Origin: Rhizobium sp. Q54
GTDB taxonomy: Bacteria > Pseudomonadota > Alphaproteobacteria > SMXS01
NCBI GenBank assembly: GCA_945907245.1
Contig: CAMDTB010000002.1
Location: 27,991-91,990, forward strand
Direction of reading: 5' to 3'
Length of the DNA: 64,000 nt
Shown: in pieces, positions 11,363 to 22,914 of the stretch
Position numbering within the stretch: the stretch's first letter is position 1
Layout of the letters: each line of letters opens with the position of its first letter
Program-made: the position numbers and the translations under genes
Notes under the pieces: model-generated
Told to the model about the DNA's origin: nothing
The model's database searches: none
The model's input: only the letters and a program-made list of their open reading frames with translations

Positions 11363-11390
11363 AATCTATCTATACCAAAAGGTCTATACC
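11346..11390 (+). promoter_or_regulatory. Candidate VapB operator/promoter
   Basis: A GGTATA half-site (11346-11351) faces CTATACC copies at 11370-11376 and 11384-11390, the last directly abutting the vapB ATG. Repeated inverted and direct half-sites in front of a TA operon are the usual layout for antitoxin autoregulation. Confidence 0.5.
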
Positions 11391-11633
11391 ATGGCATTTC
11401 ATGTCAAGGACAGTCGTACCGACCAGGCTGTGCGCCGTCTCGCCAGACTGAAAGGGACCTCCCTCACGGAAACCATTCGCGACGCTGTCGAACAGGCTTA
11501 CGAGCGAGAACGCGGGTCAATTCCGCTGGTGGACCGGCTGAAACCGCTTCAGGCCAAGGTGGCCGCGCTATCGAGACCCGGCGCCTTGCCGGCCGACAAG
11601 GCATTCTATGACGACTTGTCGGGTGACGTCTGA
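11391..11633 (+). CDS. Type II antitoxin, VapB-like (Rv0623/PSK family)
   Basis: 80-residue protein with an N-terminal ribbon-helix-helix-like segment: FHVKDSRTDQAVRRLARLKG then SLTETIRDAVEQAYERE, typical of the PSK/Rv0623 antitoxins that pair with PIN toxins. The N-terminus should bind the operator just upstream; the C-terminus should wrap the toxin. The stop overlaps the toxin ATG by one base (TGATG), the classical coupling that keeps antitoxin synthesis ahead. Confidence 0.9.
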   Translation: MAFHVKDSRTDQAVRRLARLKGTSLTETIRDAVEQAYERERGSIPLVDRLKPLQAKVAALSRPGALPADKAFYDDLSGDV

Positions 11634-12028
11634 TGTTCGTGGACGCGTCGGCAATGGTTGCGATACTGGCAAGCGAAGAGGACGCCGGGGCTCTGGCGGC
11701 GCGTCTTGGGCAGGCGCAAAGAGCCTACACGTCGCCTGTGGCGATCTACGAGACAGTCCTGGGACTGGCACGCGTCACAGGCATGCGGGTCGTCGAGTCC
11801 AGAGCGCTGGTCTCGGAGTTCCTCGACGAGGCCGGCATAGAGACAATTCTGATAACCGACAGCATCGCCGACCTGGCGATCGATGCATTCGACCGGTTCG
11901 GCAAAGGCCGTCACAAGGCGGCACTCAATCTGGGCGATTGCTTCGCCTATGCCTGTGCCCTGGCCCTCGAAGAACCGCTTCTGTTCAAGGGCCAGGATTT
12001 CCCGCAAACCGACGTTACGGTGGCGTAG
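11633..12028 (+). CDS. vapC: VapC-type PIN ribonuclease toxin
   Basis: 131 residues, full-length PIN domain. The acidic residues are in place: FVDASAMVAIL (Asp3), SPVAIYETVLGLAR (Glu), LNLGDCFAYACAL (Asp), and LLFKGQDFPQTDV (terminal Asp). Family knowledge: Mg-dependent endoribonuclease inhibiting growth by cutting tRNA or rRNA, neutralised by the preceding antitoxin. It overlaps that antitoxin by one base. The module sits between a broken ATPase gene and an SDR, consistent with an acquired cassette. Confidence 0.93.
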   Translation: MFVDASAMVAILASEEDAGALAARLGQAQRAYTSPVAIYETVLGLARVTGMRVVESRALVSEFLDEAGIETILITDSIADLAIDAFDRFGKGRHKAALNLGDCFAYACALALEEPLLFKGQDFPQTDVTVA

Positions 12029-12148
12029 CCAACCGCGCTTGTCGGCCGTGCGGCGCTGTGGAATGCTGGTCACCTCCGGTGTTTCCTGCCTGGAGGGAGC
12101 GGTGTTCAGGACGCATCTCCGGTTGGTTGGTCTGGATCCGGCGCATCG

Positions 12149-12934
<786 letters not shown>

Positions 12935-13000
12935 GTCAATGAATCTCCCCCTTGGTTCAGGGGCAGCCTAGCATCCGGCGTGGCCGAGGGCCACGGCTGC

Positions 13001-14203
13001 TCAATGGGCGGCAGCCGTTGCCGCGCGACGGCCGAGAAGCTCGTCGCGGACGCCGTCGATCAGTATCTGGCGGGTGCGCTCGACGATGTCGTTGAGGTTG
13101 GGCGTATGGGCGAACATGTTCGCCGCCTTTTCCCGCAGCTCGGCCATGCTGGGCATGGTCGGCACATGAATGGCGTGGAACAGCTCGTCGAGATCATGGC
13201 GCAGGTGTTCCATCCTCTCGTCGAGCTGGTGATGCCAGCGATCGACCAGTTCGGCCAGCTCGTGCTGGACGTGGCCGCGCTTTTCGGCGAGCCGTGCGCG
13301 CAGGTCGGCGGCGATGCTTTCCACCGGAAAGCTGGCGGCGAGTTGCCCCGCGGCCTTCTCGACGACGGCCGGCGTCAGCTTCTGGTCGTACTGGATGGCG
13401 CGCTCGGACGGCATGCGCAGATCCCAGACCAGGCCGACCGCCGCCATGCCGCGCAGCACATAGAAGCTGATGTCGATCTCGTACCAGCGGAAGCCCTGGC
13501 GGACCGAGCCCTGGTAATGGTGATGGTTGTTGTGCCAGCCCTCGCCGAAGGTGAGCAGCGCCAGCCACCAGTTGTTGCGCGACTGGTCGCCGGTCACGTA
13601 GCGACGGCTGCCGTGAACATGGGCGAGCGAGTTGATGGCGAAGGTGGCGTGCCAGCACAGCACCGTCGACCAAAGGAAGGCAACGACCAACCCGGACCAC
13701 CCAGCCAGCAGCCATACCGCGAAGCCGGTGATGATCGCCGGCAGGTAGGGATGGCGCTCGAGCCACCGCAGTTCGGGGTATTTGGCCAGGTCAGGCACCA
13801 GGCTCATATCCGTGGTGTGATAGCGGTCGCTGAAGATCCAGCCCACGTGGGAATAGACGAAGCTGCGCCGCACGGGGGAATGCACATCCTCGGGACCGTC
13901 GGAAAAGCGGTGATGGTGGCGGTGCGTGCCTGCCCACCAAAGGATGCCGCGCTGGGCCGAGCTTTGCGCGAGGAAGCCGAGGATGAACGCCATCACCCGG
14001 CTGGTCTTGTAGGTCTTGTGCGAGAAATAGCGGTGATAGCCGCCGGTCACGCCGAACATGCGCGCCGCGTAGAGGCCGGCGCAAAGCACTAGGTCGGCGA
14101 CCGAGACGCCGGTCCATATCGCGGCCAGACAGGCCACATGCGCAAGAATGAAGGGAATGGTGGTGCCGAGCAGATAGCGTTCTTGGCTTTGGTCGCGGCT
14201 CAT
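13001..14203 (-). CDS. Acyl-CoA (stearoyl-type) fatty acid desaturase
   Basis: Membrane di-iron desaturase, 400 residues. All three histidine boxes are visible: GGYHRYFSHK, GTHRHHHRFSD and GWHNNHHHYQGS, in the order and spacing of acyl-CoA delta-9 desaturases; four hydrophobic segments in the first ~200 residues. The C-terminal ~100 residues are an extra charged, probably coiled helical tail (for example HQLDERMEHLRHDLDEL) not part of the catalytic core. Likely role: introducing a double bond into saturated acyl chains for membrane fluidity. Electron donor not encoded nearby. Confidence 0.93.
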   Translation of the reverse strand: MSRDQSQERYLLGTTIPFILAHVACLAAIWTGVSVADLVLCAGLYAARMFGVTGGYHRYFSHKTYKTSRVMAFILGFLAQSSAQRGILWWAGTHRHHHRFSDGPEDVHSPVRRSFVYSHVGWIFSDRYHTTDMSLVPDLAKYPELRWLERHPYLPAIITGFAVWLLAGWSGLVVAFLWSTVLCWHATFAINSLAHVHGSRRYVTGDQSRNNWWLALLTFGEGWHNNHHHYQGSVRQGFRWYEIDISFYVLRGMAAVGLVWDLRMPSERAIQYDQKLTPAVVEKAAGQLAASFPVESIAADLRARLAEKRGHVQHELAELVDRWHHQLDERMEHLRHDLDELFHAIHVPTMPSMAELREKAANMFAHTPNLNDIVERTRQILIDGVRDELLGRRAATAAAH

Positions 14204-14333
14204 CCGGAAGCAGGTCTTTCAGCGGAGAATGTGGCCTGGTCCCGGGAACGCGCCCTCTCGCTGGCAGCAAGTCTCCTGGAGGATCGAGTGATCCGGTCCC
14301 TTATATAGGATCGAAACCCGATCTCTCAAAACG

Positions 14334-16682
14334 TTATTGCGGAAGCCCCTGCTCACGGCGGCTGCGGAGCCAGTGGACACCCAGCCCGCAGCCCAGCAGC
14401 AGCAGACCGAGCAGGTCGCTATACAGACCCGACGCGAGCAGCATGAGGCCGCCAACCGCGCACAGCACCCGCTCCACGGCAGTCGCCCGCGCCAGCGCGT
14501 AGCCCGTCAGCCCCACGGCCAGGCCCAGAAGCGCGACGCCTGACTTGACGAACGTCAGCAGGATGCCGCTCCAGTCTGCCCAGCCAGCCGGATCGAGGCC
14601 CTCCGGGGTCAGGGACAGCAATTGCAGTCCGGACGGCGTGAGGCAGAACATCACCGGAATGACGAAGGCAGGCAGCGTGTACTTCCACGTCTGCATCATG
14701 GTGCGGAACGGCTGACCGCCGGTGATCGCCGACGCGGCGAACGGCGCGAGCGCTGTTGGCGGCGACACCTCGCCCAGCACGGCGTAGTAGAACATGAACA
14801 TGTGCGCTGCCGGCTCGGGAATGCCCACCTGGGTCAGCGCCGGCACCAGCATCACGGCCGCGATGATGTAGCTTGCGGTCACCGGCAGGGCCGCGCCGAT
14901 CACCCACATGGCGACCGCCGCAAGTAGGATCACCAGCAGCCGGTCGCCACCGCCGGCGCTGACGATCATCGAGGAGATCGTCAAACCCAGCCCCGTCAGA
15001 TTGACGACCGAGACGATCAGCCCGGCGCAGGCACAGGTGGCGATGATGCCCAGGGTCGACACCGCGCCGTCATGCAGGGCGCCGACCATGCCGAGTGCGC
15101 CGGGCTCGGGCGGCGAGTCACGCCGCAGCGCCAGGGCCGCCTGCAGCGCCGACACCAGGATCGCCGTCATCATCATCCAGAACAGGGAGACCGACACACG
15201 ACCGTCGAACAACTCGCCCAGGCCATGGCCGGCGGCCGTTCCGGTGACGCCATACAGATGCACCGCGAGCCCCGCCGCCCCGCCGATGGCCAGGGCGGAC
15301 GGCGTCACCAGCCGGTCCTCCCGCCGCAGCATGGACAGGAGAAGCGCCAGGATGATCGACCAGAAGACGGCCATGAAGGCCGAGAAGCCCATGGTCAGCA
15401 GCAGGGCGATCGTCAGCAGCGACAGGAAGTGATAGCCGTGGCCTTTCGTCAGGCGCCACAGCGACAGGTCTGACGTGCGCACCGGCGCTACGCCCAGCCG
15501 CCTTGCATCGGCCTCCGTGGTCAGCCAGCACGAGAAATAATACAGCACCGCCGGGATCGCCGCGTAGATGATCACCTGCAGGTAAGGCACCTGCAGGTAC
15601 TCGGCGATGATGAACGCCACCGCGCCCAGCGTCGGCGGCGCGACAAGCGCGCCGATGCCTGCGGCCGACAGCATGCCGCCGGCGACGTTCGGCGGGTAGC
15701 CGCTGCGCTTCAGCATGGGCCAGGACAGCGAGGCGAGAGTCACCGTGGTCGCCACGCCCGAACCCGAGACGGTTCCCAGCAGGAATCCCGACGCCACGAC
15801 GGCTCGTCCCGGCGCGGCCGGCGACGGCTTCCTGCCGAACAGCGCGAACGCCCAGTCGATGAAGAACTTTCCCGCGCCGCCGCGCGCCAGCACGCTGCCG
15901 AAAAGGGAAAACACGATAATGAAGGTGGCGGCGACGTCCATGGGGGTCGAAAACACGCCTTCGAACGTCAGGTAGTTCTGCGCGATCATTCGGGTCGCCG
16001 AGAAGCCCCGGTGGTCGAAGGGGATCGGCACATAGGGACCGAGATAGCAGTACGCCAGGAACACCAGCGTGATCGCGGGCAGGATCCAGCCGATGGCGCG
16101 CCGGGTCGCCTCGAGGATGAGGACGATCAGCACCAGCCCGAGCGCGATCTCTTCCGAGGTTGGCCGCGTGGCGCGGTTCTTGTAGAGGTCGATCTGGGTG
16201 GCGAGATAAAGCGCGCTCCAGACCGCGAGACCGGCCAGGATCCAGTCGGCGATCCGCAGGCGGGCCACGAAGGGTACGGAGACCGCCAGCGGATACAGCA
16301 GGAACGGCAGCGCCAGGATCGCCAGGATCAGGCAGGATTTGGGGTCGCCGGCCAGCATGCCGGTCTCGGCCAATGTCACCGCGATCATCCCCAGAGCGAC
16401 GAGCGCCGTCAGCCACTCTTCCAGCGTCGCGCGGCGCACGACAGACGGCGGCGCGAGCGGCCGGCGCAGGAACACGAGCACCAGCGCCGCGGCCAGGAAG
16501 CTCGCCCGGTACCAGGTCGTGTTGATGGCGAACTGGGTCCAGTACAGGGCATAGCACGCGAGCAGGAAGGCGCCGGCGCCGGTCGCCCATTTCAGCCAGC
16601 CCTGGACGTGTTCCGGCTCGCCCTCCTCCGACAGCGCGGCGACGGCCAGCGGTGCCTGGTCGGCGTTCCCCAGCGTACTCAT
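14334..16682 (-). CDS. TRAP transporter fused permease (DctQM type, TAXI system)
   Basis: 782-residue inner-membrane protein with many hydrophobic segments. The N-terminal ~180 residues correspond to the small DctQ-like subunit and the rest to the DctM-like channel of the fused 4TM/12TM TRAP permeases (for example GTVSGSGVATTVTL, GIGALVAPPTLGAVAF, GEVSPPTALAPFAASAI). Energised by an ion gradient, with the substrate delivered by the binding protein encoded immediately upstream; their reading frames overlap by 4 bases (ATGA). The substrate of most TAXI systems is unknown, with C4-dicarboxylates or glutamate reported for a few. Confidence 0.94.
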   Translation of the reverse strand: MSTLGNADQAPLAVAALSEEGEPEHVQGWLKWATGAGAFLLACYALYWTQFAINTTWYRASFLAAALVLVFLRRPLAPPSVVRRATLEEWLTALVALGMIAVTLAETGMLAGDPKSCLILAILALPFLLYPLAVSVPFVARLRIADWILAGLAVWSALYLATQIDLYKNRATRPTSEEIALGLVLIVLILEATRRAIGWILPAITLVFLAYCYLGPYVPIPFDHRGFSATRMIAQNYLTFEGVFSTPMDVAATFIIVFSLFGSVLARGGAGKFFIDWAFALFGRKPSPAAPGRAVVASGFLLGTVSGSGVATTVTLASLSWPMLKRSGYPPNVAGGMLSAAGIGALVAPPTLGAVAFIIAEYLQVPYLQVIIYAAIPAVLYYFSCWLTTEADARRLGVAPVRTSDLSLWRLTKGHGYHFLSLLTIALLLTMGFSAFMAVFWSIILALLLSMLRREDRLVTPSALAIGGAAGLAVHLYGVTGTAAGHGLGELFDGRVSVSLFWMMMTAILVSALQAALALRRDSPPEPGALGMVGALHDGAVSTLGIIATCACAGLIVSVVNLTGLGLTISSMIVSAGGGDRLLVILLAAVAMWVIGAALPVTASYIIAAVMLVPALTQVGIPEPAAHMFMFYYAVLGEVSPPTALAPFAASAITGGQPFRTMMQTWKYTLPAFVIPVMFCLTPSGLQLLSLTPEGLDPAGWADWSGILLTFVKSGVALLGLAVGLTGYALARATAVERVLCAVGGLMLLASGLYSDLLGLLLLGCGLGVHWLRSRREQGLPQ

Positions 16683-17716
16683 GCCAGCACGCCACGGGAC
16701 CGGTAGAATGCTTCGGCCGCCGGATGGAACGGCACCGCCGTACGCCGCGCGGCGCCCGCGAGGGTGAGCTTGCGCGCCTCCGGATGGATCTTGTGCAACT
16801 GGTCAAGGTTGCCGAAGAAGGTCTCGAGCACGCGGGTCACGAATTCCCCGTCGATCGCCGACGGCACCAGCAGCAGGTTTGCCACGCCCAGCCCGGGCAC
16901 CGCCTCGTCCTGGGTGCGATAGGTTCCGGCCAGCAGATCGAACGGCGAGTAGATGCCCGGCCATGCCGCTTCCAGGGCGGGCAATTCGCCGGCCGTCGGC
17001 ACGAACCGCAACGCCGGCTGACCCGAGATGGAGAGATCGTTGATCGCCGAGGTGGGAATGCCGCCGACCCAGAACAGGCCGGCGATCTTGCCGTCCTTCA
17101 GCGCCGAGACCGATTCCGCGACGCTCAGATTGTCGCGCGTGACGTCCTTCAGCGGATTGAGGCCGGCCGCCTGCAGCACGCGGTCGGCAAAAGCCTCCGT
17201 GGACGAGCCCGCCGATCCGATGGAAACGCGCATCCCCTTGAGGTCCGCCGTGCGGTGGATCGGCTTGGAGGCATCGACCACCAGGTGCAGGAAGCTGTCG
17301 TAAAGCACGGCCAGCGTGCTGACCTTCTGGCGGCCGACGCTGTCATAAGGCGCCCTGCCCTTGATCGCCTCGAAGGCCGAATCCAACGTGGAAAAGCCCA
17401 ATTCGGCCTGGCCAGCGTCGAGCAGCATGATGTTGTCGACCGAGCCGCCGGTGACCTGGGCGGTCGCCTGGAGGTTGTCGCCATGCTCGGTCAGCAGCTT
17501 GGCCAGTCCGCCGCCATAGGGATAGAAGACGCCGCCCGTGCCGCCTGTGACGATCGCCATTCTCAGGCGGCGGGCATGGACGGATGTCGGCAGCAGGGCG
17601 AACGACGCCGCCAGCGCCGCGCCCAGCCCCAGGATGCGCCTGCGGGAGACGCGCGGGCTATGTCGGCTTGTCGTGAGCAACAAGGAAGCTTCCGTCTGGT
17701 TGGCGAGCGACCTCAT
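16679..17716 (-). CDS. TAXI family TRAP transporter solute-binding protein
   Basis: 345 residues from the ATG at 17716. The N-terminus has a twin-arginine-like signal (VSRRRILGLGAALAASFALL) with cleavage near SVHA, so it is periplasmic. The mature protein begins RLRMAIVTGGTGGVFYPYGGG, the TAXI signature, followed by TGGSVDNIMLLDAGQAELGF. The frame runs on upstream to 17833 but would then overlap prfC on the other strand, so the shorter start is preferred. Translationally coupled to the fused permease. Substrate not predictable from sequence. Confidence 0.93.
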   Translation of the reverse strand: MRSLANQTEASLLLTTSRHSPRVSRRRILGLGAALAASFALLPTSVHARRLRMAIVTGGTGGVFYPYGGGLAKLLTEHGDNLQATAQVTGGSVDNIMLLDAGQAELGFSTLDSAFEAIKGRAPYDSVGRQKVSTLAVLYDSFLHLVVDASKPIHRTADLKGMRVSIGSAGSSTEAFADRVLQAAGLNPLKDVTRDNLSVAESVSALKDGKIAGLFWVGGIPTSAINDLSISGQPALRFVPTAGELPALEAAWPGIYSPFDLLAGTYRTQDEAVPGLGVANLLLVPSAIDGEFVTRVLETFFGNLDQLHKIHPEARKLTLAGAARRTAVPFHPAAEAFYRSRGVLA

Positions 17717-17816
17717 CAAAGCACACCAGTCCAGCCGAGTCAGGTCAACATTAGCGTGGCATTGCATTGCCGGCGGCCCTATATGTGCGCCCGACCCAAA
17801 CGGCATTGCGAGACCG

Positions 17817-19432
<1,616 letters not shown>

Positions 19433-19436
<4 letters not shown>

Positions 19437-20062
19437 AGCAGCCGGCACAGCACCAGGTAGTAGAACGCCGTCGCCACCATGAAGCTGATCGAAAGGATCG
19501 TCGACTGGATGCCGGCGATGCGGCCGAAGCTGGCCATGGGATGCCGGGTGTAACCATAGGCGTGCAGATAACGCGCCAGCACCAGCAGGCCGCCGCCGAA
19601 ATGCACCATGATCGCAGGCGCGCCCGACAACTCGACCATCACCAGCAATGCCAGGCCGGTCGGCACATATTCGGTGAAGTTGGCGTGCACGCGGGTCACG
19701 CGCTGCGACTTCTCGTCCTCGCCCTGCGAACCCGGCGCCGTCATGATCCGCACCCGGTGATGCATCACATTGTAGGTCAGGATCACCAGCAGCAGGCCCA
19801 GCGCCGCACCATAATACAGGCTGACCGGCACCGCGCGTCCCGCGACCGCGTTTGGCATGCCGCCGGTCAGCGCGCCGGCGACGATCAGTGCCACGCCGGC
19901 TATCAGGCAGGCATAGGCCGCCCTCATGAAATTCTTCAGGATTGCCGCGCCCGGCGCGTATTCCCAGGCGCCACGAGCGTAGCCATAGACGATGCCCAGC
20001 CCCACCATAAGCAGCGCGAGGCCGAGGATCAGCGCGAAGGCGCCCCACGGAATAACGGTCAT
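19433..20062 (-). CDS. MAPEG family membrane protein
   Basis: 209-residue inner-membrane protein with about five hydrophobic segments. The C-terminal half has the MAPEG pattern of membrane-associated eicosanoid/glutathione metabolism proteins: TRVHANFTEYVPTGLALLVM, then GLLVLARYLHAYGY. The extra N-terminal ~100 residues carry two or three further transmembrane segments. Family members include microsomal glutathione transferases and many bacterial proteins of unknown activity; the RVHANFTEY Glu/Tyr/Asn block is conserved. Function beyond family is not claimed. Confidence 0.88.
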
Positions 20063-20147
20063 TGTTCTCTCCCCTTTGCCCGATCAAACCAGCAAGAGGG
20101 GCCGGCCGCAATGATCTTGCGGCCGGCGGCGTTAGCCCGCGAAGCGG

Positions 20148-20642
20148 CTACTGGGCGCCCTTCTTCGGCTTCGGCGACGACGTCATCGACAGGTCGCTGT
20201 AGGAAACCTTGCCGTAGCTCATCTCCTGCACGTGCGGATCGCCATGCACGTCGCACGCGGTCACGGTGACGTCCTCCAGGGTGTATTTGCCGGTCCGGGC
20301 GGTGAGCACCGCGTTCGCGAAGTGCTTGCCCGTGGCGCATTTGGCGCTGGCGCCCGAGGTGGTCACGACGATGGTGCCCGGACCGGCAGGCGGCGCGGCC
20401 GGCGCCGCCGCCTTGCCGGCGCTCATGCCGCTCGAGCCGACGCTGGTGGGGTTGCTGGCGCCCCAGGAGAACGACTGGACTTCGATCTGGCCGCCACTGC
20501 CGCCGCCACCGCCGCCACCGAACTTTGCCTTGGACTCGCCCTTCACGTCGCCCAGTTCCAGCAGGTAGTCGGATGCCGCGTAGGCGCCCGACGACATCAG
20601 CATGACGGCAAGCGACGCCGTCGCCAGGGTACGGATGATCAT
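20148..20642 (-). CDS. Exported Hcp-like (type VI tube protein family) protein
   Basis: 164 residues from the ATG at 20642 (GGGAG 10 bases before it). Sec signal peptide at 1-23 (TLATASLAVMLMSSGAYAAS). The mature part has the two Hcp signatures: DYLLELGDVKGESK near the start, then IEVQSFSWGASNP; and later GKHFANAVLTARTG with LEDVTVTACDVHGDPHVQEM. A glycine-rich loop (seven consecutive Gly) and an Ala/Pro-rich insert separate them. True T6SS Hcp proteins lack signal peptides and sit with tss genes; none are present here. So this is an Hcp-fold protein sent to the periplasm or outside by Sec. Function unknown. Confidence 0.7.
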   Translation of the reverse strand: MIIRTLATASLAVMLMSSGAYAASDYLLELGDVKGESKAKFGGGGGGGSGGQIEVQSFSWGASNPTSVGSSGMSAGKAAAPAAPPAGPGTIVVTTSGASAKCATGKHFANAVLTARTGKYTLEDVTVTACDVHGDPHVQEMSYGKVSYSDLSMTSSPKPKKGAQ

Positions 20643-20750
20643 ATGTGTCTCTCCCAAGTCGCCATGATCGGCGATATCTGGAATATTGCGCAGGCGGAAC
20701 CTTTCGCAAGCGGTACGGACGGAATCCTGCGATTCTCGCTACTTACGCGC

Positions 20751-21539
20751 TTACGGCAGGGTGTGCATGCCGCCTTCGAGCATGAAGGTGCTGCCGGTCA
20801 TGTAGTCTGAGCCGGGACCGGCGAGGAACACGGCGATCGGGCCGGCATCCACGTCGGGATCGCCAAGCCGGCGCATCGGGATGCGCTGCTTAAGCGCCTC
20901 GACGAATTCGGGCCGGGCGGTCTTCCACGCGTCGAACGCACGGGTCTCAAGCGCGGGATTGATGGTGTTGACGGTGATGCCGTACTGGCCCCACTCGTTG
21001 GCCGCGGTCCGGGTCAGGGCGCGGATCGCTTCCTTGGTCGAGTTGTAGCAGGTGTTGCCCGGGAACCCCATCTGGCCGGAGCTGGACGCGAAATTGATGA
21101 TCTTGCCGTAGTGCTGGGCCTTCATGTGCGGGAACACGGCCTTCATGAACCACAGCGAGGCGGTCGCGCCGGTGCGGAAGGTGTATTCCCACTCGTCCTC
21201 GTTGGTGTCCTCCATGGCGACATAGACCGTCGAGGGCTGCGGGTCATCCTCGGTGCCGAAGCCCTGGGCGTTGTTCACCAGGATGTGGACCGTGCCGAAA
21301 GCCTTCACGGTCTTGTCGACGGCGGCGAACACCTGGTCGCGCTTGCCCACGTCACAGGCGATGCCTATGGCTTCGCCGCCCGCGTCCTTGATCTCCCTGG
21401 CGACGGCCTCGACCGTCGAGGGCGTGCGCGAGACCACCGCGACCTTGGCGCCTTCCCTGGCATAGGCCATGGCGATGGCCCGGCCGATGCCCCTGCCCGC
21501 GCCGGTGACGATGGCGACCTTGTCCTGCAGCTGCTTCAT
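20751..21539 (-). CDS. SDR family oxidoreductase
   Basis: 262 residues from ATG 21539, which has a GGAG 8 bases upstream; the frame's longer start (21599) adds non-homologous sequence. NAD(P) motif VTGAGRGIGRAIA, basic SRTPS at the end of beta2 (favouring NADP), NNAQG in place of the usual NNAG, catalytic Ser in ASSSG and Tyr/Lys in CYNSTKEAI, C-terminal STFMLEGGMHTLP. The helix after NNAQG carries an insertion (EDDPQPSTVYVAMEDTNED). Substrate unknown; this group is often named glucose 1-dehydrogenase-like. Confidence 0.9.
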   Translation of the reverse strand: MKQLQDKVAIVTGAGRGIGRAIAMAYAREGAKVAVVSRTPSTVEAVAREIKDAGGEAIGIACDVGKRDQVFAAVDKTVKAFGTVHILVNNAQGFGTEDDPQPSTVYVAMEDTNEDEWEYTFRTGATASLWFMKAVFPHMKAQHYGKIINFASSSGQMGFPGNTCYNSTKEAIRALTRTAANEWGQYGITVNTINPALETRAFDAWKTARPEFVEALKQRIPMRRLGDPDVDAGPIAVFLAGPGSDYMTGSTFMLEGGMHTLP

Positions 21540-21680
21540 GTTCGGTTCTCCACATGCGACGGCGCGGCCATGGACCGGCCGCGCGCTCCCCAACGACACG
21601 GCAAAACCCTATGCGAGCCCCCGAAGCGGCACAACAGCGAGTTTCAACACGTGTTACATGAAACATCACGGAGACGGGGA

Positions 21681-21709
21681 TTGACCGTCACCCGCGCCAA
21701 CCGTATGGT
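21681..21709 (+). promoter_or_regulatory. Promoter of tRNA-Lys
   Basis: TTGACC (21681-21686), a 17-base spacer, and TATGGT (21704-21709), 14 bases before the tRNA. The spacing and position are identical to those of the tRNA-Gln promoter in this window. Confidence 0.6.
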
Positions 21710-21723
21710 CCGCGCGTTTTCGG

Positions 21724-21799
21724 GAGCCCGTAGCTCAGCTGGTAGAGCATCTGACTTTTAATCAGAGGGTCTCGGGTTCGAACCCCGACGGGCTCACCA
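21724..21799 (+). tRNA. tRNA-Lys (anticodon TTT)
   Basis: Acceptor arms GAGCCCG (21724-21730) and CGGGCTC (21789-21795), D-arm TAGCTCAGCTGGTAGAGCA, anticodon stem TCTGA/TCAGA with loop CTTTTAA giving TTT, T-arm GGGTTCGAACCCC, discriminator A and an encoded CCA (21797-21799). Confidence 0.98.
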
Positions 21800-22305
21800 T
21801 AATTTTAAATACTTTACTGGACATCCGACAGCAGGCTGTTCGTATCACAGCGCTACAGCAATCAGATTGCAATCAGGCAAATCTGTTTCGGGTCCTGGAA
21901 TGATACCCGCACCCCGCAGGTTCTACGCTATCGTCCACAGCGAGAAGATTTGTAATGGGACCCACGCCCTGTTTCACGATGCACCGGGGGGATACCTTCG
22001 AGCGAAGGGCGATCCAAGCCCATGTGAGCGTGCAAAATAATCCCAATCCTCAACCAGACGCGCCATTAGTAAGCCGTTCGTCTATCGCCATCGTTGGCAG
22101 TCGGATGAGGCCTCTGGGACAAACCCGCAGGACAATATGAAAAAGCGCCCAAACCCCCGCCGCTTCCCAAGGCCAGATGTTGGACGAATGGAAGGCCGCT
22201 GTGTCGGAGGTGAACAGCACGGCACCGGCCTAAGCCGCCATTCGCGCCGTGTCCCGAACTGGGCTAGGCTTTCCCTCGTAGTCTCCCTCTCTTGGAGTAG
22301 CCAGC
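21800..22305. other. Gene-poor stretch after tRNA-Lys
   Basis: About 500 bases with no convincing coding frame; a short open frame at 21955-22140 and its opposite-strand counterpart have no recognisable motif. Base composition is less GC-rich than the flanks. No second copy of the tRNA 3' end (expected for an integrated element) is visible in the following bases, and no integrase is present. Confidence 0.5.
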
Positions 22306-22800
22306 ATGATAGAGATTGAACACAAGCGAGATGCCGACCTTTCAGCCGACGCAGTCTGGGCGGAACTGCGCCACTTTGACCGGGTGCTTGATTGGATTCC
22401 CGGCGGGGCTGAAAGCACAATCCATGTCCACGGTGTGGGGGTCGGCGCGATCCGGGACATACAGCTTTCAACCCAAGGCTATGTGCAGCATCGACTGATC
22501 GCCTTTGACGATGAAAAGCGGATGCTCTCCTACCAACTCACGGCGGGCAACCCCATCGGCATGCAGGATTACACCGTTGTCGCTACCGTAACACCCATCG
22601 ACGAACGTCATTGTGCGATCCGCTGGGCGGGAAAAATGACGGCAGACGGTAGCCTGGACGAACGCGAGATAGGCCGCGCACTGGAGATTGCCCTGGCAAA
22701 CATGACCACCGGCTTGATTGCGCGCCTGAAGGGTAAGGCGCCCGACTTCATCCAGCAGCCGAACGAAGACTGGCAGTTGCGGAACCGCACCGACGAATAA
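22306..22800 (+). CDS. SRPBCC family (polyketide cyclase/START-like) protein
   Basis: 164 residues. Pattern of the SRPBCC ligand-binding fold: N-terminal strand with VWAELRHFDRVLDWIPG, then GVGAIRDIQLS, HRLIAFDDEKRMLSYQL, and the C-terminal long helix (GRALEIALANMTTGLIARLKG). Small cytosolic protein that would hold a hydrophobic ligand; no catalytic residues can be assigned. The ribosome-binding site is a GGAG about 9 bases upstream of ATG 22306. Codon use is less GC-biased than the core genes nearby, suggesting acquisition. Confidence 0.8.
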   Translation: MIEIEHKRDADLSADAVWAELRHFDRVLDWIPGGAESTIHVHGVGVGAIRDIQLSTQGYVQHRLIAFDDEKRMLSYQLTAGNPIGMQDYTVVATVTPIDERHCAIRWAGKMTADGSLDEREIGRALEIALANMTTGLIARLKGKAPDFIQQPNEDWQLRNRTDE

Positions 22801-22914
22801 TCCCTGCCGGTACTGTTGGATCAGGGATATGTGTACGGAAAACAAGTGGTTTTCGAACCCGCTCGCGCCCAACTCGGAATTATGCGTGAGGCCCTAAGAT
22901 GAGCACGGCTGATA

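Noticed and set aside
20481..20530. Short GCC/CCG repeats as a possible CRISPR or microsatellite
   Set aside because: This is the glycine-rich codon run inside the Hcp-like gene; no spacer structure. No CRISPR array found anywhere.
20148..20642. A type VI secretion system
   Set aside because: Only one Hcp-like gene, with a signal peptide; no sheath, baseplate or ClpV genes in the window.
21955..22140. 61-residue open frame after tRNA-Lys
   Set aside because: No ribosome-binding site, no motif, and composition not coding-like.
21724..22305. Integrated element attachment site at tRNA-Lys
   Set aside because: No repeated tRNA 3' end and no integrase seen; kept only as a compositional observation.
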